A stretch of DNA of 12,354 nucleotides, taken from assembly GCA_021731215.1 (NCBI GenBank), contig JAKFXU010000035.1:1-12354 (forward strand). The letters run 5' to 3'. This document shows positions 1 through 5,854 of the stretch, in pieces. The notes under the pieces are model-generated. The model had not been told where the DNA came from. It searched no databases and saw only the letters and a program-made list of their open reading frames with translations. Position 1 is the first letter of the stretch, and the number at the start of each line of letters is the position of its first letter. A program made the position numbers and the translations under genes. The stretch is from Rhodoferax sp. (lineage in GTDB: Bacteria > Pseudomonadota > Gammaproteobacteria > Burkholderiales > Burkholderiaceae_C).

Positions 1-737
1 TTTCGCTCTGCGTTCCGCGCGGCAAGGTGACCGCGCTGATGGGCGCCTCCGGCGGCGGCAAGACCACCATTTTGCGATTGATCGGGGGCCAAAACCGGGC
101 GCAAAGCGGCCAGATGCTGTTCGATGGGTCCGATGTCACGCCGATGGAGCAGCGCGAGCTTTACGCTGCGCGGCGTCGCATGGGCATGCTGTTTCAATTC
201 GGCGCCTTGTTTGCTGATTTATCGGTGTTTGAGAATGTGGCGTTTCCGCTGCGCGAGCACACTGATTTACCGGAGGCGCTGATCCGCGACATCGTTTTGA
301 TGAAGCTCAATGCGGTCGGTTTGCGTGGCGCGCGTGACCTGATGCCCAGCGAGGTGTCGGGCGGCATGGCGCGGCGCATTGCGCTGGCGCGCGCGATCGC
401 ACTGGATCCCGAGCTGATCATGTACGACGAACCGTTTTCCGGACTCGATCCGATTTCATTGGGGACGGCGGCGCAACTGATTCGCCGCCTCAATGACTCG
501 ATGGGGCTGACCAGCGTTTTTGTTTCGCATGAGCTGGAGCAGACCTTTGCGATTTCGGATCACGTGATCATTCTGGCCAACGGCAAGGTTGCCACCCAGG
601 GCACGCCCGACGAAGTGCGCCAAAGCACCGATCCGCTGGTCTACCAGTATGTGAATGCCTTGTCGGATGGCCCGGTGCGGTTTCATTATCCGGGCCCCTC
701 GGTCGAGGAAGATTTCAGTGCGGGGGCGACGTCATGA
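1..737 (+). CDS. mlaF: MlaF, phospholipid ABC transporter ATPase (5' end outside window)
   Basis: ATPase subunit of the MlaFEDB inner-membrane complex, which uses ATP to move phospholipids between the inner membrane and the periplasmic carrier MlaC. The reading frame is already open at base 3, so the true start lies upstream. About 244 residues are visible, and roughly the first 25-30 of a normal MlaF are missing. The GTG at 27 falls just before the Walker A loop and is not the start. Visible motifs are Walker A GASGGGKTT, Q-loop LFQFGALF, signature VSGGM followed by ARRIALARA, Walker B ELIMYDEP with catalytic Glu, the D-loop SGLDP, and H-loop VSHE. The stop codon overlaps the mlaE start as ATGA at 734-737. 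The family call is firm because the five downstream genes complete an mla operon. Confidence 0.95.
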   Translation, partial: SLCVPRGKVTALMGASGGGKTTILRLIGGQNRAQSGQMLFDGSDVTPMEQRELYAARRRMGMLFQFGALFADLSVFENVAFPLREHTDLPEALIRDIVLMKLNAVGLRGARDLMPSEVSGGMARRIALARAIALDPELIMYDEPFSGLDPISLGTAAQLIRRLNDSMGLTSVFVSHELEQTFAISDHVIILANGKVATQGTPDEVRQSTDPLVYQYVNALSDGPVRFHYPGPSVEEDFSAGATS

Positions 738-1516
738 GCTGGTACAAAGCAGCCGATGTCGGCTTCGCCGCCCGGCGACAATTGGCTGACCTCGGTCAGG
801 GCGCGCGTCTGTTCCTGCGCCTGCTGGCCACTTTTGGCCCGGCGTTCAGACGCTTCGGGCTGATCCGCGACCAGATCCATTTTCTGGGTAACTACTCGCT
901 GGCCATCATTGCGGTGTCCGGGCTGTTCGTCGGCTTTGTTTTTGGGCTGCAGGGTTACTACACTTTGCAGCGCTATGGCTCGTCGGAAGCGCTGGGCTTG
1001 CTGGTGACGCTCAGCCTGGTGCGCGAACTCGGGCCGGTGGTGACGGCCTTGTTGTTTGCCGGGCGCGCCGGCACCTCGCTGACGGCCGAGATCGGCCTGA
1101 TGAAGGCGGGGGAGCAAATCAGCGTGATGGAAATGATGGCGGTGGATCCGGTGCAGCGCGTCCTGGCGCCCAGGTTTTGGGCCGGCATTATCACCATGCC
1201 GCTGCTGGCGGCGGTTTTCAGTGCCATGGGTATTATTGGCGGCTGGGTGGTGGGCGTGCTCATGATTGGCGTCGATGCCGGTTCGTTCTGGAGTCAGATC
1301 CAGGGCGGCGTTGATGTCTGGCAAGACGTGGGCAATGGCGTCGTCAAGAGCATCGTGTTTGGATTTGCCGTCACCTTCATCGCGCTGTTGCAAGGTTTTG
1401 AAGCGCAGCCCACGCCCGAAGGCGTGGCCAGCGCGACCACCCGGACCGTGGTGATGGCCTCGCTGACGGTTTTGGGGCTGGATTTCATCCTCACGGCCAT
1501 GATGTTTACTATTTAA
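734..1516 (+). CDS. mlaE: MlaE, phospholipid ABC transporter permease
   Basis: Integral membrane permease of the MlaFEDB complex, 260 residues, the usual length for the MlaE (DUF140) family. The hallmark stretch is at residues 98-139: RELGPVVTALLFAGRAGTSL, then TAEIGLMKAGEQISVMEMMA and VDP. This is the conserved cytoplasmic region that contacts the ATPase. Hydrophobic segments fall near residues 53-75, 85-110, 150-180, 203-222 and 238-258. The ATG at 734 overlaps the mlaF stop (ATGA), and a G-run at 722-726 gives a plausible ribosome binding site 7 bases upstream. The mlaD start follows 11 bases after the stop. Confidence 0.96.
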   Translation: MSWYKAADVGFAARRQLADLGQGARLFLRLLATFGPAFRRFGLIRDQIHFLGNYSLAIIAVSGLFVGFVFGLQGYYTLQRYGSSEALGLLVTLSLVRELGPVVTALLFAGRAGTSLTAEIGLMKAGEQISVMEMMAVDPVQRVLAPRFWAGIITMPLLAAVFSAMGIIGGWVVGVLMIGVDAGSFWSQIQGGVDVWQDVGNGVVKSIVFGFAVTFIALLQGFEAQPTPEGVASATTRTVVMASLTVLGLDFILTAMMFTI

Positions 1517-1527
1517 GGGGGAGTGTG

Positions 1528-2016
1528 GTGCAACGCTCGAAAAATGATGTATGGGTTGGCCTGTTTGTGCTGGTTGGTGCTGCTGCCATCCTGTTCCTGG
1601 CGCTGCAGTCGGCCAATCTGCTGAGCCTGAGCTTCCAGTCCACCTACCGGGTCACCGCCAAGTTCGACAATGTCGGCGGCCTCAAACCCAAAACCGCGGT
1701 CAAGAGCGCCGGTGTGGTGGTCGGTCGGGTCGAAGAGATCACCTTTGATGACCAGTCGTTTCAGGCACGCGTCACGCTGGCCATGGAGAGCCGCTACGCG
1801 TTTCCGAAGGACAGTTCCCTGAAAATATTGACCAGCGGTTTGCTGGGTGAACAGTACATCGGCCTTGAAGCCGGGGCTGACGACAAGTTGCTGGCGGTGG
1901 GCGATACCATTTCCAATACCCAATCGGCGGTGGTGCTGGAAAACCTGATCGGCCAGTTCTTGTTCAGCAAGGCGGCCGAAGGCGGCGTCGATGACGCCAG
2001 CAAGGTCGCCAAATGA
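1528..2016 (+). CDS. mlaD: MlaD, MCE-domain substrate-binding protein
   Basis: Membrane-anchored periplasmic subunit whose MCE domains form the hexameric ring on MlaFEDB through which lipids pass to or from MlaC. From this start it has 162 residues. An N-terminal membrane anchor spans about residues 8-30, and one MCE domain spans about 39-117, beginning YRVTAKFDNVGGLKPKTAVK and ending SGLLGEQYIGLEAG. A short C-terminal segment (VLENLIGQFLF) follows. Two adjacent GTG codons at 1525 and 1528 could start translation. I prefer 1528 because the purine run AGGGGGAG at 1516-1523 is then at usable spacing, while 1525 leaves only one base. The 1525 choice would add one residue. The stop overlaps the mlaA start as ATGA at 2013-2016. 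Confidence 0.93.
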   Translation: MQRSKNDVWVGLFVLVGAAAILFLALQSANLLSLSFQSTYRVTAKFDNVGGLKPKTAVKSAGVVVGRVEEITFDDQSFQARVTLAMESRYAFPKDSSLKILTSGLLGEQYIGLEAGADDKLLAVGDTISNTQSAVVLENLIGQFLFSKAAEGGVDDASKVAK

Positions 2017-2870
2017 CGAACCAACTGTGCTTGCAGGAGGGGGCGCAGGCCGACCCAAGCTACCGGCGGTGGGCTGGCGTGCTGCTGGTATGGCTGGCGC
2101 TGGGCGGCTGTGCCAGTGGGCCCAACGCCAATCCGCGTGATCCGTTCGAACCCTTCAATCGGGGGGTCTACCAGTTCAACGATGCGGTCGACAGCGCGCT
2201 CATCAAGCCGGTGGCGATCGCCTATCGGGATGTGACGCCGGTGCGGCTGCGCCAAGGTATTGGCAATTTCTTTGACAATCTGCAAGATGTCTGGTCGTTT
2301 GTGAACAACGCCCTGCAGTTCAAAGGCCAGGCGGCGCTCGACAGTTTGAAGCGTGTGGGCATCAACACCGTGGTCGGCTGGGGTGGCATTTTCGACATTG
2401 CCAGCGAGATGGAGATCGAAAAACACACCAAGGATTTTGGCCATACCCTGGGTTACTGGGGGGTGGCGCCCGGCCCCTATCTGGTGCTGCCCCTGCTCGG
2501 GCCTTCGACCCTGCGCGATACGGTGGCCCTGCCGGTAGATATGGCCGGCGACATGGTTGCCAACTTCCCGCATGTTTCCACACGCAACAGCGCCACCGTG
2601 CTGAGAGCGGTGAACCAGCGCGAGGGGCTACTCAAAGCCGGTTCCATGCTGGAACAGGCGGCGCTGGATAAATACAGTTTCACGCGCGACGCGTTTCTGC
2701 AGCGCCGGCGCAGCGTCATTTACGATGGTAATCCGCCGGAAGAAGAAACGGTAGAGGCCGTGCCGGCGCCGCAGGATTTGGCGCAGCCACCGGCCCAAAC
2801 GCCATCCAAACCGCTGCCTGACACCTTAAGCAACCCCGGACTTGCCGGAGATGAGAAAGTAAAACCATGA
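2013..2870 (+). CDS. mlaA: MlaA (VacJ), outer-membrane lipoprotein
   Basis: Outer-membrane lipoprotein that removes misplaced phospholipids from the outer leaflet and exchanges them with MlaC. The protein has 285 residues with a lipoprotein signal ending in the lipobox LGGC (Cys33), followed by Ala34, not the inner-membrane retention Asp. The MlaA core is clear: DPFEPFNRGVYQFNDAVD near residue 43, NFFDNLQDVWSFVNNALQF near 86-104, and the segment from GIFDIASEME to GPYLVLPLLGPSTLRDT. The last 45 or so residues (from about 239) are an acidic then proline-rich tail, probably disordered. The start overlaps the mlaD stop, with AAGG at 2002-2005 as ribosome binding site. A stronger-looking AGGAGG at 2035-2040 lies inside the gene with no suitable in-frame start after it. 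In E. coli mlaA is separate from the other mla genes, whereas here it sits within the operon. Confidence 0.95.
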   Translation: MTNQLCLQEGAQADPSYRRWAGVLLVWLALGGCASGPNANPRDPFEPFNRGVYQFNDAVDSALIKPVAIAYRDVTPVRLRQGIGNFFDNLQDVWSFVNNALQFKGQAALDSLKRVGINTVVGWGGIFDIASEMEIEKHTKDFGHTLGYWGVAPGPYLVLPLLGPSTLRDTVALPVDMAGDMVANFPHVSTRNSATVLRAVNQREGLLKAGSMLEQAALDKYSFTRDAFLQRRRSVIYDGNPPEEETVEAVPAPQDLAQPPAQTPSKPLPDTLSNPGLAGDEKVKP

Positions 2871-3505
2871 GTACTCGTTTTGGGCGTCGCCTGTTCGCCG
2901 TGCTGCTTGTCAGCACCGCCAGCCTGTTGGCCCTGCCGGTGCGTGCGGCCGATGAAGCCGCCGACGGCTTCATCAGGCGTCTGTCGACTGAGGTGCTCGA
3001 CAGCATCAGGGTCGATAAAGGCATCCAGGCCGGGGAGGTGGCGCGGATCATTGCGCTGGTGGATGCCAAGATCATGCCGAACGTGAATTTCCAGCGCATG
3101 ACCGCCTCCGCCGTGGGGCCGGCCTGGCGCCAGGCCAGCGCCGAGCAAAAAAAGCGCTTGCAGGATGAGTTCAAGATTTTGCTGGTGCGCACCTATGCCG
3201 GCGCCTTGACCCAGGTCAGCGAGCAGACCATTGTGGTCAAGCCGCTGCGGGCGGCCGCGGAAGACAAGGAGGTGGTGGTCCGTACCGAGGTCAGAGGCCA
3301 GGGTGACGTCATTCAACTCGATTACCGGCTGGAAAAAACGCCCGGCGAGGGGGCCGGCTGGAAGATCTACAACCTGAACGTGCTGGGCGTGTGGCTGGTG
3401 GAAACCTATCGCAGCCAGTTTGCGCAGGAAATCAATGCCAAGGGCCTGGATGGCTTGATTGCGGCCCTGAGCGAGCGCAACAAAGCCAACGCTAAAAAGG
3501 GCTGA
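2867..3505 (+). CDS. mlaC: MlaC, periplasmic phospholipid carrier
   Basis: Soluble periplasmic shuttle that carries phospholipid between MlaA at the outer membrane and MlaD at the inner membrane. The protein has 212 residues, typical of the MlaC/Ttg2D family. An N-terminal signal peptide is visible: Arg-rich n-region (RFGRR), a hydrophobic core at about residues 9-24, and a likely signal peptidase I site after Val-Arg-Ala (residue 27). Family features include KIMPNVNFQRMT, TYAGALTQV and, near the end, WKIYNLNVLGVWLVETYRSQ. The start overlaps the mlaA stop (ATGA, 2867-2870), with GAGAAAG at 2853-2859 as ribosome binding site. The stop is 2 bases before mlaB. Confidence 0.95.
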   Translation: MSTRFGRRLFAVLLVSTASLLALPVRAADEAADGFIRRLSTEVLDSIRVDKGIQAGEVARIIALVDAKIMPNVNFQRMTASAVGPAWRQASAEQKKRLQDEFKILLVRTYAGALTQVSEQTIVVKPLRAAAEDKEVVVRTEVRGQGDVIQLDYRLEKTPGEGAGWKIYNLNVLGVWLVETYRSQFAQEINAKGLDGLIAALSERNKANAKKG

Positions 3506-3507
3506 GC

Positions 3508-3795
3508 GTGCTGGTACTGCCACAAGAGCTGACGCAGGCCCAGGCCAGCGCCTGTCTCGCGCTGCTGGTGCAGGGCTTGCGCTCGCAGTCGGGCCCGGAG
3601 GTGGTGGTCGATGCCAGCGCGTTGCACCGCTTTGATTCGGCGGCGTTGGCCGTGTTGCTTGAGTTTCGGCGCCAGAGCGTGGCACTGGGCAAGCGATTCT
3701 CGGTGCGCGGTTTGCCAGCCCGCCTGGGCGACCTGGCGACGCTGTACGGGATTGTGGAGTTGTTGCCGTGCGCGCCGCCCGCCCTCGTAAAATAG
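3508..3795 (+). CDS. mlaB: MlaB, STAS-domain subunit of the Mla transporter
   Basis: Small cytoplasmic STAS-domain protein that binds MlaF and stabilises the MlaFEDB complex. It has 95 residues, about the family size. The core fits a STAS fold: the strand VVVDASAL (residues 32-39), then HRFDSAALAVLLEF (40-53). Ser44 occupies the position where STAS proteins often carry a phosphorylatable Ser/Thr. The strand FSVRGLP and a helix through LATLYGIVELL follow. The start is GTG at 3508 with AAAAAGGG at 3494-3501 at good spacing. Sequence similarity alone is weak for this fast-evolving subunit; its position directly after mlaC carries much of the call. Confidence 0.9.
   Translation: MLVLPQELTQAQASACLALLVQGLRSQSGPEVVVDASALHRFDSAALAVLLEFRRQSVALGKRFSVRGLPARLGDLATLYGIVELLPCAPPALVK
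3763..3793 (+). promoter_or_regulatory. Possible sigma-70-like promoter before the ABC transporter pair
   Basis: TAAAAT at 3788-3793 matches five of six bases of a -10 box and stands out in GC-rich surroundings. TTGCCG at 3763-3768 is a possible -35 box, but the 19-base spacer is long. The ATPase gene at 3805 has no recognisable ribosome binding site, so a transcript from here would be nearly leaderless. The site overlaps the end of mlaB. This is pattern matching only; read-through from the mla operon is equally possible. Confidence 0.25.
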
Positions 3796-3804
3796 CGCAC
3801 TCTC

Positions 3805-4824
3805 ATGCCCGCCATCTCGTTTCAATCCGTTTCCAAGGCCTATCCCTCTGCGCGCGGACCCAAGGGCAGCACGTTGCTGGCGCTTGATCGGGTCAGCCTC
3901 GATATCGAAGAGGGCGAGTTTTTCGGTCTGCTGGGCCCCAATGGCGCGGGCAAGACCACCCTGATCAGCATTCTGGCCGGCCTGTCGCGCGCCAGTTCGG
4001 GCCGCGTGTCGGTGCTGGGGTATGACGTCCAAACCGACTACGCGCAGGCGCGGCGCAGCCTGGGGGTGGTGCCGCAGGAGCTGGTGTTCGACCCGTTTTT
4101 CAATGTGCGTGAAGCGCTGCGCCTCCAGTCGGGTTACTTCGGCATCCGCCACAACGAGGCCTGGATTGACGAACTGCTCGACAGTCTGGGCCTGGCCGAC
4201 AAGGCCGATGCCAACATGCGCCAGCTCTCGGGCGGCATGAAACGCCGCGTCCTGGTGGCCCAGGCCCTGGTGCACAAGCCGCCGGTGATCGTGCTCGATG
4301 AGCCCACCGCCGGGGTCGACGTCGAGTTGCGCCAGACCCTGTGGCAATTCATTGCCAAGCTCAACAAGCAGGGACACACCGTCTTGCTCACCACCCATTA
4401 CCTGGAAGAGGCCGAGGCGCTGTGCGGGCGCATCGCCATGCTCAAGGCCGGCCAGGTGGTGGCGCTGGACCACACCAGCGAGCTGCTCAAGGCCGCAGCC
4501 AGCAGCGTGCTGCGTTTCAAGGTGGACAGTGAACTGCCCAAGGTGCTGGCCGAGCAGGCGCGCATTACCGGACGCATCGTGCAGTTCCCCGCGTTGAATG
4601 CGCTGGCGATTGAGCATTACCTGGCGGCGGTGCGTGAAGCGGGCCTGGTGGCGCACGATGTGGAAATCCGCAAGGCCGATCTGGAAGATGTGTTTCTGGA
4701 GGTGATGAATAAAAGTCATCACCAACCGCAGGCCAGTATCGCCGCCGGGCCGCCCCAAGGCGAAACAGCCCCCTTGGGGGGCAGCGCAGTACGCACAGCG
4801 ACCAGCGTGGGGGCAATCTCTTGA
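3805..4824 (+). CDS. ABC-2 type transporter ATPase (YadG-like) with repeat-derived tail
   Basis: ATP-binding subunit of an ABC transporter, paired with the permease that follows. The protein has 339 residues. Motifs: Walker A GPNGAGKTT (44-52), Q-loop VVPQEL (88-93), signature LSGGMKRR (141-148), Walker B VIVLDEP (161-167), D-loop AGVD, H-loop His198. It is closest to the YadG/CcmA-like branch, whose substrate is not settled; I do not assign one. The family-like sequence ends at about DLEDVFLEVM (residue 301). The remaining 38 residues are low in similarity to the family and are largely encoded by a hairpin (4701-4723) and a GC-rich repeat (4741-4814). The stop overlaps the permease start as TTGA at 4821-4824. 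The gene begins 9 bases after mlaB with no clear ribosome binding site. Confidence 0.92.
   Translation: MPAISFQSVSKAYPSARGPKGSTLLALDRVSLDIEEGEFFGLLGPNGAGKTTLISILAGLSRASSGRVSVLGYDVQTDYAQARRSLGVVPQELVFDPFFNVREALRLQSGYFGIRHNEAWIDELLDSLGLADKADANMRQLSGGMKRRVLVAQALVHKPPVIVLDEPTAGVDVELRQTLWQFIAKLNKQGHTVLLTTHYLEEAEALCGRIAMLKAGQVVALDHTSELLKAAASSVLRFKVDSELPKVLAEQARITGRIVQFPALNALAIEHYLAAVREAGLVAHDVEIRKADLEDVFLEVMNKSHHQPQASIAAGPPQGETAPLGGSAVRTATSVGAIS
4701..4723 (+). repeat. Perfect 8-bp inverted repeat in 3' end of the ATPase gene
   Basis: GGTGATGA at 4701-4708 and its exact reverse complement TCATCACC at 4716-4723 enclose the 7-base loop ATAAAAG. In RNA this is a stable small hairpin. It lies exactly where family-like sequence of the ATPase ends, about 18 bases before a second GC-rich hairpin repeat. 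There is no following U-run, so it is not a terminator. A role in mRNA stability or in setting the ATPase-to-permease ratio is inference. Confidence 0.6.
4741..4814 (+). repeat. GC-rich REP-like hairpin repeat inside coding sequence
   Basis: The element contains CCCCAAGG (4753-4760) paired with CCTTGGGG (4772-4779) around an 11-base loop. It continues through GGCAGCGCAGTACGCACAGC to a terminal G-run at 4809-4813. I recall very similar repeats, with the same hairpin and the same closing GTGGGGGC, in many intergenic regions of Comamonadaceae genomes; I could not check this. Here it is in frame, encoding about residues 313-337 of the ATPase, and its final G-run sits 7 bases before the TTG start of the permease, where a ribosome binding site should be. 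Confidence 0.6.
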
Positions 4825-5576
4825 CGGGCTGGCAAACGCTGCTGTACAAGGAAGTGCTGCGCTTCTGGAAAGTGGCCTTTCAAACGGTGGCCGGCCCGGT
4901 GCTGACCGCCATGCTGTACCTGCTGATCTTCGGCCACGCGCTGGAGGCGCACGTCAAGGTCTACGACAGGGTCAGCTACACCGCCTTCCTGGTGCCGGGC
5001 CTGGCCATGATGAGCCTGCTGCAAAACGCGTTTGCCAACAGTTCTTCGTCCCTGATCATGAGCAAGATGATGGGCAATCTGGTGTTTCTGATGCTGACGC
5101 CGCTGTCCTATATGAACTGGTTCGTGGCCTACGTCGGCGCCGCCGTCATTCGGGGCCTGGTGGTCGGCTTGGGCGTGTTTGCCATTGCAGTGCTGTTTAC
5201 GGAGCTGAGTTTTGTGGCGCCACTGTGGATCTTCGTTTTTGCCATCCTGGGCGCGGCGCTGATGGGAACCCTGGGTCTGATCGCCGGTCTGTGGGCCGAG
5301 AAGTTCGATCAACTGGCCGCTTTTCAAAATTTCGTGATCATGCCCATGACCTTTCTGAGTGGCGTTTTTTACTCGATCCATTCACTGCCGCCGTTCTGGC
5401 AGGGCGTGAGCCACCTGAACCCGTTCTTCTACATGATTGACGGTTTTCGCTATGGTTTTTTTGGCGTCAGCGATGTATCGCCCTGGCTCAGTCTGGCGGT
5501 GGTGGCGCTGGCGCTGGCCGTGGTCAGCGCGATCGCCGTTCATTTGCTGCGCAGCGGCTACAAAATACGCAGCTGA
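4821..5576 (+). CDS. ABC-2 type transporter permease (YadH-like)
   Basis: Membrane subunit partnering the preceding ATPase; 251 residues, typical of ABC-2 permeases. The opening (WQTLLYKEVLRFWKVAFQTV) is the amphipathic entry seen in this family. About six hydrophobic segments follow, near residues 22-40, 53-70, 90-125, 132-155, 165-187 and 218-238. The segment LSGVFYSIHSLPPFWQGVSH and then NPFFYMIDGFRYGFFG (about residues 173-213) is the conserved ABC-2 signature region. Translation probably begins at TTG 4821, which overlaps the ATPase stop as TTGA; the G-run at 4809-4813 is the ribosome binding site. No better ATG or GTG lies nearby without cutting into conserved sequence. The substrate is unknown. 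Confidence 0.92.
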   Translation: MTGWQTLLYKEVLRFWKVAFQTVAGPVLTAMLYLLIFGHALEAHVKVYDRVSYTAFLVPGLAMMSLLQNAFANSSSSLIMSKMMGNLVFLMLTPLSYMNWFVAYVGAAVIRGLVVGLGVFAIAVLFTELSFVAPLWIFVFAILGAALMGTLGLIAGLWAEKFDQLAAFQNFVIMPMTFLSGVFYSIHSLPPFWQGVSHLNPFFYMIDGFRYGFFGVSDVSPWLSLAVVALALAVVSAIAVHLLRSGYKIRS

Positions 5577-5607
5577 AACGTTTATTATTATTTTTTGGAT
5601 GGCTGAT
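5546..5607 (+). promoter_or_regulatory. Hairpin and T-rich leader between permease and ibaG
   Basis: GCTGCG at 5546-5551 can pair with CGCAGC at 5568-5573 across a 16-base loop. A strikingly T/A-rich stretch follows at 5580-5596, ending in TTTTTTT before GGATGG. This could be a weak or remnant intrinsic terminator, or the AT-rich core of a promoter for ibaG-murA. The stem is short and the T-tract is interrupted and not adjacent to it, and I see no good -35 box for the TATTAT-like hexamers. The composition clearly differs from its surroundings; the function is uncertain. Confidence 0.25.
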
Positions 5608-5850
5608 ATGACTGCAGACGAGATCAAGAACATGATTGCCTCAAACCTCCCGTGCGACTACATCACGCTCGAGGGCGACGGCCGCCACTGGTACGCCACC
5701 ATTGTGTCGCCCGAATTCGAGGGCAAACGCGCCATCCAGCGCCACCAGCGCGTGTACGCCACGCTGGGCAACAAAATGAAGACCGATGAGGTGCATGCCC
5801 TGTCGATGAAGGTTTTCACACCGGCGGAGTGGGCGGCCCAGGCGGCCTGA
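5608..5850 (+). CDS. ibaG: IbaG, BolA-family protein
   Basis: Small cytoplasmic BolA-family protein, 80 residues. BolA proteins bind monothiol glutaredoxins through a shared iron-sulfur cluster and act in iron or stress regulation. In E. coli ibaG lies in the same place, between mlaB and murA. The family core is visible as [14 protein letters not shown] (41-54) and [10 protein letters not shown] (59-68), with the invariant His63, ending TPAEW. Cys16 and His27 are other candidate ligands. I chose ATG 5608 because GGATGG at 5597-5602 lies 5 bases upstream. The in-frame ATG at 5599 would add three residues but has no ribosome binding site. Longer upstream starts would run into the permease gene. 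murA begins 4 bases after the stop. Confidence 0.93.
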   Translation: MTADEIKNMIASNLPCDYITLEGDGRHWYATIVSPEFEGKRAIQRHQRVYATLGNKMKTDEVHALSMKVFTPAEWAAQAA

Positions 5851-5854
5851 ACCG

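Noticed and set aside
2035..2043. AGGAGGGGG, a perfect ribosome-binding core, inside mlaA
   Set aside because: No ATG, GTG or TTG in the mlaA frame follows at usable spacing, and starting later would remove the charged part of the lipoprotein signal. The ATGA start at 2013 fits better.
3406..4758. A 450-codon open frame on the minus strand opposite mlaC, mlaB and the ABC ATPase
   Set aside because: It is antisense to three genes with intact family motifs. Long minus-strand frames are expected from the codon bias of GC-rich genes, and its Gln/His/Arg-rich translation resembles no protein family.
5437..5607. N-terminal extension of IbaG back into the permease gene
   Set aside because: The extra residues are a Trp/Arg-rich shadow of the permease; the BolA fold is complete from 5608.
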